Shown: positions 27,335-38,247 of the stretch, piece by piece
How positions within the stretch are numbered: position 1 is the first letter of the stretch
How the letters are laid out: each line of letters begins with the position of its first letter
Assembly: GCA_013368445.1 (NCBI GenBank)
Contig: JAACJO010000011.1
Span: 186,001-250,000 of the forward strand
Reading direction: 5' to 3'
DNA: 64,000 nt
From: Leucocoprinus leucothites
Lineage: Eukaryota; Basidiomycota; Agaricomycetes; Agaricales; Agaricaceae
The notes under the pieces: generated by a model
Seen by the model: the letters and a program-made list of their open reading frames with translations, nothing else
What the model was told of the DNA's origin: nothing
Databases searched by the model: none
Made by a program: the position numbers and the translations under genes

Positions 27335-29888
27335 ATGGGGAAATCTCAAAAGAAGAAGTCCATGCGAAGGCACAATCCTGTGCGTGTACCCGATACACAT
27401 CTTCCAAAGGGACTGTCATCGGCAGAACAGTCCTCATCGAAAAATGCGGCGATCTTGCCTATTCTTCAAAAGGTCTGGCACCCCGCTTCCTGGCATAGTG
27501 GATAGCTCTTGATGGAGTAGTTTGCTTTTCTCTTGCTTCTTTCTTGTAGATGGAAAGCGCAGACGCTACGGAAAGGAAATGGGCTTGTGTTGCTGTGGCT
27601 AATTTGATCCAAAACGACCCGTCCACGAGAAGATTGCTGCAGGGAAAGAATGTGGTTGGAGCGTTGATCACGAGATTGACGGATTCTGAGGAAGAGGTGG
27701 TTGCAGAGGCTGTTGGAGCTTTGCGGTATGTACACTTGATTCTCTTTCGAAATGTGAGGTATTCTGATGGATGTTGAAGGAACCTTTGCATTGACGGTGG
27801 ATATGACATTTGTGCTGAGATGTATAACAAGAATATTCTGACTCCTCTGAAGACATTCGTTCCCAAAGTAGGCTGTTATTCAATTTGTATTCTTACAAAA
27901 GAATACTTACCTGTACTTAGATCTCCAACGTTCTATCACAATATCTTACCAACTCAAAGTCAGCACCAGAGAACGCCCAGAAGCTGATCTATGAAATGGC
28001 GGACAACATCATTACCGTCCTATGGTGCCTCTCGTAAGTCCCCTATAACTCGAAGTGTACATCTCAAATTTAACATTCAAAGAGAAACATCGAATAAAGC
28101 GCTAAATGCGATCAATGAAATCCACCTAATACCCTTCTTGATGTCCTTCTTGGCCTCGCGCGATAACCTCCCATTGGGACCGGTCGCATCTGCTGGTACG
28201 TTCTTGGTTTAGAATCCCTCTGCAATCATATTTACGGGTAACTTACTGAAATGTGTTTCCTAGCCCAGTGTTTATACGTCTTGACGGACGATAACCCACT
28301 AGCAATTTCAGACGTCAAGTCTGATGCCAGTTATCTAGCCTGCCTATTGGATATTTCCAGGCCAGAAAACATCGCCAAAGTTGACACTAACCTGAAAGAT
28401 CCTCGGATAGTTACCCTCAGTGTCCTTGCCGCCGGTGTGATCGTTTCTTAGGTTTTCGCATCGTCGAGCTGATCTGATATGTCTATTTGTTAGGGATCCT
28501 TCGCAACATCTCACCGCTTCCTCCTCCAACCGTTGTCTCGCTTGTTGACCTCGACAAGGACATTATTTTTCCTCTCCTACAGCCCACTATCTCGTCTATC
28601 GGTATACCCGATATCTCCGTTGGCGCACAAGAATTGATTACGGCACAGTCTAATGAACCTCAGATTGAGAAGCTCTCGCTAAAACATACCCCAAAGTCCG
28701 ATCATAAGTCCTCAACTGAAATAGAATTAGAGAAGATTGAAACACGGTTGAGGACGGTGCAACTTGCGCTGGAGATTTTAACTGGTGCTTGTGCAACGCT
28801 ACCCGATCCTGACTTTGGGTTTGCTACAGAAGATGAAGCTGATGAGGATGAGGATTTAGAAGGTGTGTCTTTTCCCAACAGACACGCTGATTAGCGAGGC
28901 ACTTACTCTGATCCGTGCCCTTGCAGACAACGACGATGAAGGAGATATGGACATGGAAGCCGATGGGATCGAGGGTGACCGGCCGCCTGTTCCAACCTTC
29001 ATCACTTCTTTGGTCAACCCCTTACTTGCTCTGATACAGCCTTCCACTCTGTCATTCCCTCCCCTGGCCGCTCCGTCTCCACATCCACCAATAACGAGTG
29101 CCCTGAGTGCGGTTCATGTGAGCGCCCTCGAGTGCCTGAATAATGTCTTTCTGTCTCTTGCATCCTCACGGAAATCGGAAATCGCGGCGGACGTAGCTAG
29201 CGGGACAAAGATATGGGGAGATATCTGGTCTGCATTGGCTGCTGTCGGTACTCAGACGGGAATGGGCCAGGAGAGGAGACAGGAAATGTGGGAGAAGGCA
29301 GTCGGGGTACTCTGGGGCGTTGGGAATGTTTGGAAAGGTTCTCTGGTACGTCTTCCGACCTTTACAGTGGGTCAAACTGCTCACAAAAGATCTAGGAACC
29401 TAAAGAGGAGCACATATCGCTTCTGATCCAGTTCTGCAGTGCTTCCTCGGACCCTAAAGTGAAAACACAATGTATTGGCACCCTGGAGTGCCTCGCTCAA
29501 CACCCGACCTCAATAGAGGCTAACCGAGTGAGTACGAGTTGTCGTCGGGTCCGATCTCGTTCTTATCTAGCATTAATAGGTAATATCGGACTACCTAATC
29601 TCGCTTCTTCCCTCTGGATCGGGATCATCGCCGACAGATACAGAACCACTGATTCAGGCAACATCGGCTCTCATTGACATATACTCTGACGAGAACATGC
29701 CATACGATATTAATTTCCGACAAGGTCAATATTTGAATCACCTTGTGTCCAGTGTGGAAGGTGTAAGAAGAGCTGTGAAAAATATTGACCGACGTAAGGA
29801 AGGAGGCAGAGAGCTCAGGGTGAGGGGAGACGAGGTGCGAGAAAACCTGGTTGCGTTTATTAAATACCGGAGACGTTTGGGTTTGTGA
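27335..29888 (+). CDS. SYO1: symportin Syo1, ribosomal protein L5/L11 importer (HEATR3-like)
   Basis: Ten exons (27335-27472, 27550-27725, 27780-27867, 27921-28033, 28083-28195, 28264-28434, 28494-28862, 28927-29345, 29396-29527, 29580-29888) give 675 residues. The N-terminus is basic (MGKSQKKKSMRRHNP), as in Syo1, where it forms the import signal recognised by Kap104. ARM/HEAT repeats follow (WACVAVANLIQND, EEEVVAEAVGALRNL, GILRNISPL). An acidic loop (ATEDEADEDEDLE then DNDDEGD) is joined across intron 28863-28926. The C-terminus ends VAFIKYRRRLGL, typical of the family. Syo1 carries Rpl5 and Rpl11 together into the nucleus for 5S RNP assembly. The intron in the acidic loop was chosen because both flanking exons then stay in frame. 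Confidence 0.9.
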
Positions 29889-30134
29889 TTTGACCCCCTT
29901 GAGACAATCCTCCATCGTCCATTTGTGTACTGTTCCTGCAATTACCCTTGAATTCCTTGTGAATCCAATACTCGGTACATTCCCGATTTCATATTCAGAT
30001 TTTGAAGAGGAGTCAATCCTCGTGGGTTTCCCAAGCTATCACATGGGATCACGGGGCTAGCGTACGTTCAAGGAGGAATTGAATCCTATTGCAGCATCAA
30101 CGTCTGTTCCCTAATTCTTTCTTTATTTACCACA

Positions 30135-30749
30135 ATGGCTGCTATTTCCCCTCGCAAGAAAATCGTAACAGCTCCAGACGCCAACCCTCCCTTGCCTATC
30201 TTTTGTAAGGATTCTTTCTGTGAAATCGACATCCCGTGGGGTTCACATGCCTCGATCGATAGCCCAGGCCGTAAAGGCAGATGGATTTGTGTATGTGTCT
30301 GGAAACATTGGCAGCGAGGGATTTACGCTCGTGGAAGGCGGCGTACAAGCAGAGACTGTGAGCGTCTAGATTTCAATGTCCACCGTTGGACAAAAAGGGA
30401 AGACGTTTGGATTGATCGTAACCTACACGATACCTCATTTAGCGAGCGGCGATCGAGAACATCTCTAAGGTACTCAAGGCATCTGGAACGGGCCTCGAGA
30501 ATGTCGTTAAAGTGAACATCTACTTGACCAATTTCGAACGAGATTTTGCCCCCATGAACGAAGTCTATTTGCAGGTATGGTTTGTAATAATTATCGTAAT
30601 TTATCTTACCTCGGCTGGTCTTGCTACCTTCTGGTTACATCTAGTTCTTCGGATCCGACGCGCCTCCCGCCAGGACATGCATCGGCGTCGTTACACTTCC
30701 TCTCAAAGCAAACGTAGAGATCGAATGTATTGCCGTCCTACCAAATTAG
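30135..30749 (+). CDS. RidA family enamine/imine deaminase, copy 1
   Basis: Exons 30135-30204, 30263-30357, 30443-30574 and 30645-30749 give 133 residues. The YjgF/YER057c/UK114 signature blocks are SQAVKADGFVYVSG, VVKVNIYL and PPARTCIGV, the arginine of ARTC being the catalytic carboxylate-binding residue. The C-terminal VEIECIAVLP is typical. RidA proteins hydrolyse reactive 2-aminoacrylate and related enamines formed by PLP enzymes. Without a recognisable presequence it should be cytosolic. It lies 246 bp upstream of a second copy with the same exon number and intron phases, so the pair arose by tandem duplication. Confidence 0.92.
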
Positions 30750-30995
30750 TCTCATTACCGAGCTATCTTGAGATAATCTAAGATAATCTTCTTTGACGGT
30801 TCTGGAAATTTTGGGTGGAGACCATTTTGTTCAGCTTCTGCTGACTGAGCTGAAGCCTGACGTGTATCCGGACGTGTGATATTTTAAATTGCAGGATGGG
30901 GCTTGAAGTCACGAGGGAGTGTACATCCTAGATATAAGCATCGCCGTGGCCTGCCAGGTTGCTCTGTACTACAGATCTCGCGCAATCACATCGTA

Positions 30996-31557
30996 ATGAC
31001 AAGCGTCAGACAAAAAGTGTTCTCTCCCGAAGCAAATCCGCCTTTGCCTGTGTATTGTTTGTGGAACTTCCTTGTGTGGTTTGAGGGACATGATAATTGA
31101 CGCGCACCTGGCAGCCCAGGCGATCATCTCAAAAGGCTTCGTGTTTGTTTCTGGAAATGTAGGACATGATCGCAATCTCAAGCTGTACGAAGGTGGTATC
31201 AAAGTAGAAACTGTGAGGACCCGATTTCTTTTTACTTCTTCAGGACTGTGCTCAGGCACTGTCTATTCAGCGCGCCGCTCTCGAGAACATGAAGAAAATT
31301 CTTACCGCTGCTGGAACAACTATGGACAATGTTGTCAAAGTCAATATATTCCTATCCAATTTTGACGATTTCCAGGCGATGAACGAGGTTTATCAAGAGG
31401 TAAGAGTGAAGATTAGAACAATGAACTATGGCTAACTGTGAATGGTCGGATGTAGTACTTCAATCCGGAAGCAATGCCAGCACGGACATGCGTACAGGTA
31501 GCTGTCCTGCCCCTGAAGGCAGCCGTTGAGATTGAGTGCACTGCAGTGTTGCCATAG
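30996..31557 (+). CDS. RidA family enamine/imine deaminase, copy 2
   Basis: Exons 30996-31056, 31115-31212, 31271-31399 and 31456-31557 give 129 residues. The blocks SQAIISKGFVFVSG, VVKVNIFL, MPARTCVQV and VEIECTAVLP show an intact RidA fold, and the catalytic Arg is present. Intron positions and phases match copy 1, and both share ANPPLP ahead of the first intron. The middle of the protein differs most (GHDRNLKLYEGG against GSEGFTLVEGG). Divergence at the protein level suggests an old duplication with both copies kept under selection. Different substrates or expression conditions are possible but not shown. Confidence 0.92.
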
Positions 31558-32605
31558 ACCTTTGTTAAACACGTAAATAATATTAAGAACATGTGTGAAG
31601 TTACAGATATATGAATCGAGTGTGAGCGTCTGATGGTCTCTAGTCCTCTTTTGACACGGATATGTACAATACGACTGTTGAGTAACACCTCAGAGCGGCC
31701 GAATCTCAGGAGACCGGCAGGAGATCCTCTACTGGCAATGATCTTGCTCCAACCACTCGGTTAGTACCCTGATTTCCCCTCCCGACTTCTTTTCTCGGAA
31801 AGGCACGGCGATCAGGAGTACTCATATGTGACGTCGATGGTTTTGTGTCGAGCAGAGGATATGCCTGAGGCACTTCATCAAGTTACTGACGAAGTTCTTA
31901 TTTATTTGCGGGAGAAAACGTACGCTGTGTCCTTGATACCACCACTAGTTTGGAAATCTGCGTCGTCGAATTTCTCGTGAAGCATTTTGTCCGTATATAC
32001 AATCAGGCTAGGAACGGGGAAGAAACTTCGAAACATTCTGCTCAAAGTTGTGAACATTGTCCTGATCAACTTGTTTAGTCAGTCAATCAATGTCGTTCTT
32101 TGTTCTGTTCTTGAGCAACATTGCCAGAATATGTGGGAACAAAAGGCAGGCAAAAGGGACTCTGGACGACAGATGAGATTCTCGTCTGAACTGGCATTGA
32201 GCAATATAGACGACATAGATGTGATAATCAGAAAGAAACCAGGCTGAAGGACGTTGAGGCTTCCCGATCTAACTTGCCAGGCGGTCGTGTGTGTGTTATA
32301 CGAGCTGAGGCAGCAGATTGGATGAAGCATAGTCATGGTACTGGCTTCAGAAATGAGAACTAGAAGCTTGCTCTCAGTCCCTTGATTCCACAACCATATT
32401 TGAAAAACTGACGCGTCTGGCAGGGGAGCTGGATTCATTAGAGACGTGTTTACATCACGTGTATGATCGGTTTCCAAATTGATCTTGTTCATGCACTGCA
32501 GAGCAAGTACTTGTCCGTAGCACAGCGCCCAACAACCCATTTCTATATGTTCTCTGCCTTCTTCTAGTCTCATACGCTGCTCTCCTCTGCATCTTTTGAC
32601 GAATT
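31558..32605. other. about 1 kb intergenic region
   Basis: I find no supported gene. Open stretches at 31850-31980 and on the minus strand at 32079-32573 lack domain content and splice context, so I treat them as chance. The promoter of the kinase gene should lie in the last few hundred bases. Confidence 0.4.
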
Positions 32606-35600
32606 ATGGCCTCTCAACAGCCATATCATGCATATGCGCAGCATAGCAAGGGGACACTCATGCCAGGCCAAACTATCTCCGTCAATAAGTACACTGTTCA
32701 AGTTGAGCGGTACCTATCACAAGGTGAGCATAAGTTGGTACCACTGGATTTCTGAATCTGACGCTACTCCAGGTGGCTTTGCGCAGGTGTACTTGGCTCG
32801 AACGCCGACCCCCGTTTACAATACGACACATCATGTGCTCAAACATGTTGTCGTTGCTAACGAAGCAATGCTCACGGAAGTAAAGAAGGAGGTTGATGTC
32901 ATGGTGCATAATATTCATATTTCTCTGAGTGGTGTCTGTTCATGCTATTTTTTAGAGATTACTCAGAGGCCATCCGAATATTGTCTACTTAATCGATGCA
33001 GCATGGGCGAAGATGCCTAACGGAGCTTTTGAGGTGTACATCCTCATGGAATACTGCCCTGGTCAGTTGGGTTATTCTTTGATGTTGTGTAGGTCTGATG
33101 ATTCACCAGGCGGTGGTATCATTGATATGATGAACCGCCGACTGCGCGAGAGGCTAACGGAAGCCGAGATTCTACAAATCTTCGTTGAGGTCTGCGAGGG
33201 GGTTGCACACATGCACAACTCACGCCCTCCTCTCTTGCATCGTGATCTCAAGGTCGAGAATATCTTACAATCTTCAGTCACCTCTTTCAAACTCTGTGAC
33301 TTCGGCTCGACAGCAACAGTGTCAAAACCACCAACGAATTCCCAAGAAATGCGGTCCGTTGAAGCGGACCTGAACCGACATACGACACTGCAGTACCGAG
33401 CTCCAGAGATGATTGACCTACACTCGCGACGGCCGATTGATGAGAAGAGCGACGTGTGGGCACTGGGAGTGCTGCTGTACAAATTATGCTACTATACTAC
33501 ACCTTTCGAGGAGCACGGACCCCTCGCTATACTGAATGTTCAGTATAGATTTCCCTCCTATCCCGTTTATTCACAGCAAATGATCCATCTGATCAGTACG
33601 TTGTCGTGTATGCGTGTTTTAATTATATCATAAGCCTGACTTTCTGTGACTAGGTTCCATGCTTCGCGAACATGGATCTCAAAGACCAACTGTTTTCGAG
33701 CTGCTGTCGAGTGTCCATCGCTTGCGAGGCACGAAGTCCGCATATAGCTACCCACTTCCAACTCTAACACCACTCTCTCCACGACATTCCGACTTCAAGC
33801 CCAATCCGTTGGACGGAGTAGTGACGTATCGGCAACCTGCCGCTCAAGCTGCACCCACGACACAACCGCTGGGTGCTGCGGAGCTGGCAGTGCCCACGGA
33901 GCGACGTGGGCGTCCTAAACCCACAGCTAGAGAGGCGTCTTCACCTTCACCCCTTCCTCCTGTCAGACCAACACCCCAGGCGCACATCGAGAAGGATAAG
34001 CTTGTTAACGACGCCGGTTTTGGTGCTGATGGTAATGCAGCATGGAGTTCAGCTATTGCCAAACACACGTCCATAGCAAATCAGAGGAGTCCCGGTGATG
34101 AGGCCTGGAACATACAGTCCACCCCAGGTCTTGACAAGGCAACCAAATCATCTTCAAACACCGGGTTTAACGACGATTTTGCGCAGAAGCTGTGGGCTTC
34201 TACTGCGGGCTCAAGCGCAAACAAATCCTTGGTCTCTACTCCTAGTCCCAAACTCCAGGACTACTCTCCAAAAGTTGGACCCCTGCCACATGTTGGACTT
34301 GGCGCAGCTAGTGATATTCTCAAACCTAAGTCCGACCTACAGGTCCGCGTTAGCAAAGAGAGGGATGCCTTTGAGGGTCTAGGATTGATATCACCCGTCT
34401 CAAAGCCAGTTCCAACTCTTGGAGAGGCCAGAAAGCTACGCACTGGGCTCGCAATCATGAGTACTAATGTTAATCGACCAATCAGACCCTCCCCTTCACC
34501 ACGGCTTCGCCCGAAGGCACATACTCCGCGTGTATCTCCAATGCCTCCGATGCGACCTTTGGAGCCAGATACGTCCAGTTGGTCGTCAGGGCCAGGGATT
34601 GAGCGAGCGAGTTCGTCTGCTGAGGCAAGGTTCCCATCTTTGGAAGAACTGGACGTCACGTTTACTCCAAATGAGTCCCCGCCAGGAATGTCAAGTAAGC
34701 GGGAGGGCAAACCAATTTCGCGCTCTCCCGAGGCGCCACTTTTACCTTCTCGACCTAAGGTGGAAAATACGGGAACTGGAGCCGGGGCGATTGGTGGTTC
34801 TTACTTGCTTAAGCCATCATTAGTGGGCGGAGGTGTTGGCGGGACACGATCAGAGCAGGTGACGGGATTTTCAATGCGAGAGGCGAAGGGAAACCTACCG
34901 CGAAAGTCGGATGAAGAGGACTTGCTTTCGCTAGGCAAGCGAGAGGAAATCGATGTGCAAGATTCATCAGGGCCCCCTCGAATGGATGTTTTCAGCCTAT
35001 CACGGTCACAGCTATTCCAGGATAGCCAAATCTCGCAATCCGCTGTCAGCTCAGGCAGGGGGTCCGACACCAAACTTCCATCACTTGTGAACAACAATAT
35101 TCGTGCAAGTCGGTCAAAGGACCTGTTGACGGGCGACGACGAGCCCGATCTCCCTCGACAGATGTTTGACTCAAAGCTTGGACATGATATGTTCAAGATT
35201 CGAGAATCACCCAGCAAGCGAGCATCGGTTATTGAACGAAGTGACATCCTCGAGGGTACAATACCTCAACAAGGACATGCACCGAGTCTTCCCGCAAAGA
35301 GCTCCCCTGTTCTCCCTTCTCAGACTACCCCAACGATGACTGAATCTCCGACGGTTTCTCGTTTCATCAAAGCCTTCCCTCCAATAGACACCTCAGTCGC
35401 TGCTACACATCACTCTTCTGGATTGACGGATAACTGGAGTCCAGTTGGAACCACTAGACCACAAAGGATTGTTAAGGAGAGGGATGTGAGGGTGGCACTA
35501 GCCGACTCGTCCTCGAGTGAAGATGAAGGACCCGAAGACCCAACTCCTCTTTCCTCCATCCCTGCGAAGGCAGCGGCTGAATCACAACCGAAACGTAAAG

Positions 35601-36652
35601 GTCGACAGAGTTCGGTGCACGATCTGGTGGATCTATGGGGAGGTGGAGTAACAAATACCAAAGAAAAGCAACCTGATACTCCTCCGCCTTTCAGACAGAA
35701 TACTGGCATCAAACCAAGGTCAGCATATATGCCACAACCTAGGCCTTCGTCCCCTCCACGAAAAGCGTCGCCTCTTCCGCCCACATCCCTGACTCATGCA
35801 CCTATACCCTCAAAGGCGGAGCTGCCCTCACAACCACCCACAGATATTCCTCCTTCCTCCTCACCACGATCTGCTCGAGCTCGACCCCAGTCCATGTTCA
35901 TCTTTCCATCGAGATCCACGGATAGTTCTGCGCCTTCATCGGCTGCACTACAGCCTCCGGATGATGTGATGCCTCGTTCTGGCCGACGAACATCCATATC
36001 TGACATGGTTCAACGCTACGAGGCAATTGAGGCCAGTGTACGTGTTGCCGGAAATGCTGCACCCCCGTCACCCCTCAATGCAGCTAGACCTTTACCTTCG
36101 TCTGCTCGTGATCATCCTCATGACACCTCGACTGCGCGCACCGCAAAAGCATCACATGAAAAAATTGCTGTCGCCTTGCCTGGGCTTGGCACACCTTCAA
36201 CTACTGATGGCTCTGTACAGCGTAGAACATCTCTGACAACTCCCTCTCGCCCTCCTCTAAGCTCCCAGCGGACTTCGCCTACTGCGGGTCTCTCTAAGTC
36301 AACTAATGTCGGAGATAATGGAGTGGAGAACATTCCTCCCCGTCCCCGACATACCTCGGCCTTGCGATCAGAATCGATTAAGATTTCAACACCAAGCCGT
36401 AAACCGATGCTAACCACGGAAGAGCTCACCAAGCAGGCTCAGCTTGAGCCAGCTGGCCCAGCACCAAGTTTGAATAACGAACGTTCACCTTCGCCAGAGC
36501 GACCATATCAAGGAGTAGGGAAGTTGATTGATCAATGGCAACGAAAATCTGCTGAAGCAGAGACGTCTCGAAATGTTATCTTGTCTAAACGCGCCAGCCT
36601 TGCCCCTCCCAAGCGAAATGGTCTTGTTTCTAACAATAGCAAGGGATCATAA
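32606..36652 (+). CDS. Ark1/Prk1 (NAK) family serine/threonine kinase
   Basis: Exons 32606-32723, 32773-32903, 32956-33061, 33110-33595 and 33654-36652 give 1279 residues. The kinase domain spans about residues 25-310. It has a glycine-loop remnant GGFAQVYLA, lysine in HVLKHVVV, EYCPGGGIIDMM, catalytic HRDLKVEN, DFGS, APEMIDL and DVWALGVLLYKLCY. These blocks, and HPNIVYLIDAAW, place it with Ark1/Prk1 of yeast and AAK1/GAK of animals, which phosphorylate endocytic adaptors and actin-patch proteins such as Pan1. The remaining 970 residues are Pro/Ser/Thr-rich with many SPxP motifs and VHDLVDLWGGG, and probably recruit partners. Conserved VAIK-like, HRD and DFG residues suggest an active enzyme. 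A 22-bp palindrome lies inside the kinase domain (33527-33548). Confidence 0.92.
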
Positions 36653-36773
36653 TATTTACATCTGTCTGGAGCACTCATACCCTTTCGCATCTTCTGCCCT
36701 TTCAACTACAAGAATGCAATTATATCGCAATAATGGACGTGTATCTAGATGACAGGGCTTGCATTGTGACTTT

Positions 36774-37801
36774 TTAATCGTTGTCTGAATTGGATCCACC
36801 AATAAGGAAAGGTTCATCATCTTCCATAACTCCCAAGCTGGCTTTATGAGACCGAGCTAATACTTCCGGCGCTTTGGCGGCTCTGTCGCTTCTTGTCCGA
36901 GCCGTTGGGGATGTCTGGATAGCGGTATCCCCACAAACCCCCGCGCCTTCGCTAACGCCCATTTCCAAGGCAGCCACATCAGCACGTGCGATATTTGAGT
37001 GTGAAGGGTGGATGGAAATGTCTTGCGGTTTTGGCCTTGAGCGAGGGCATTTTTGTCTCTTACTGGCCACCGAGTTGAAGGGATAACAGTGGCGCTGGGG
37101 TTGGATCAGCGAAATTCGAGACTCATCATCATCATCATATCTATTGGTTATATGAGGAGAGCGTCGGTCGAATGCGTGTCCTCGCACCTTGATTGGGGTG
37201 CCTCATCAGACCCCCAGCATTCGATCATGAATTGGCCAAAGGCAAGGCTTGTCACCTGCATTGCGCTTAGTCAGCAACTCAGCTGGGTGCGAAGTAGCAA
37301 ACCACTCACAATAACGAGGATAATGCTGGCCGAAGCAGATAGGGGACATGGTTTACCATAACGCTCGGGGGTCATGCAAGAGAATACTCACCCGAGCTGA
37401 AAGGACATTGCGGCGAGCATATAACATCTGGACACCTTATGGGTTTTTAAACCAAACATCTTAGACAAGAGTGACTTACAGTCTCAGGAACGCTGCTACC
37501 CAGTATAAACAAGACCTCCACAGTGCCTTCCGCCATCTAGACCTGGATATCAGTCGCGGGATACAGTGCTTCTCGAGAAAGAGAGTGAGAAGCCTGATAG
37601 TAGAAATGAGTAACCCCGAGAGAAAACACCACTGTTGGAATTCACAGGGGAGGTTCGCAGGGCTCACCTCTCCAGAAGGCAAATCAGGATCACGAAAAGT
37701 GCAGCCACAGTGAAGTCGAGAAAAGAATGAAGAACCAGGGAGGGGAACAGGACATGCTCCTGCCGAAAAGTCCAATGTAGGTGTGGTTCCCACTTGCTCA
37801 T
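36774..37801 (-). CDS. CTR-type copper transporter
   Basis: Transcription order exons are 37668-37801, 37480-37593, 37392-37427, 37310-37325, 37188-37255 and 36774-37140, giving 244 residues. The first helix is FTVAALFVILICLLER. The second carries the MxxxM copper motif of the family (MLAAMSFQLG), and the third is ILVIVTSLAFGQFMIE. CTR proteins form trimers that pass Cu(I) across the plasma or vacuolar membrane. The N-terminus is short (MSKWEPHLHW) and lacks Met clusters. Exon 4 is only 16 nt. The last intron (37141-37187, 47 nt) adds an acidic and Ser-rich tail ending in MEDDEPFLIGG. Without it the protein would stop at 37148. I prefer the spliced form because the downstream frame stays open for 120 codons. 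Confidence 0.83.
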
Positions 37802-38247
37802 GGTGGTGACTTAGTAACTGGTGTCAAGTCAATACCGTTAGGTGAAGCTTGAGGCCTTGGGGCGTGAACACTCTCGAAACCGGAAGCCTTTTCGGGTTAA
37901 ACCTGGGAGTTGCGTCACCAGCCACTGGTCAGGGACAGCTGTGGTTGTGAAGGACAGAGTCAAGGATGATTAGGCGCTTGTTGAGAGCAATTACTGTGAA
38001 CTACAGGAAGTGATATATCAGGATCAATATCATGATCGACGATTGAATATTGAAACATGAATCAATATCAGTGTTAGAGAAATAGAACACAGGGTACATC
38101 TACATGGAGCCGGAAAACAAACAGCATAATGAATCCCTGAAAGGGCTGTTGGGAGAATGAAAAATAGGTTGAAGGAACTAGGACGTCCTGGTTCAATGTT
38201 CAACGTTCAACGTTCAACGATGATCGACGAGCGCTTAGTGTTCGAAG
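37802..38247. other. intergenic region between CTR and EXO5
   Basis: No gene seen. It contains a short tandem repeat (separate entry) and should hold the CTR promoter, which reads to the left, and the EXO5 3' end. Confidence 0.4.
38191..38219. repeat. 7-bp tandem repeat, four units
   Basis: Four adjacent heptamers, GTTCAAT followed by three copies of GTTCAAC, lie just past the EXO5 stop codon. This is a small simple repeat with no evident function. Confidence 0.7.

Noticed and set aside
31850..32573. Possible small genes between RidA copy 2 and the kinase
   Set aside because: Open stretches have no recognisable motif, and splice joins are not forced by any conserved protein.
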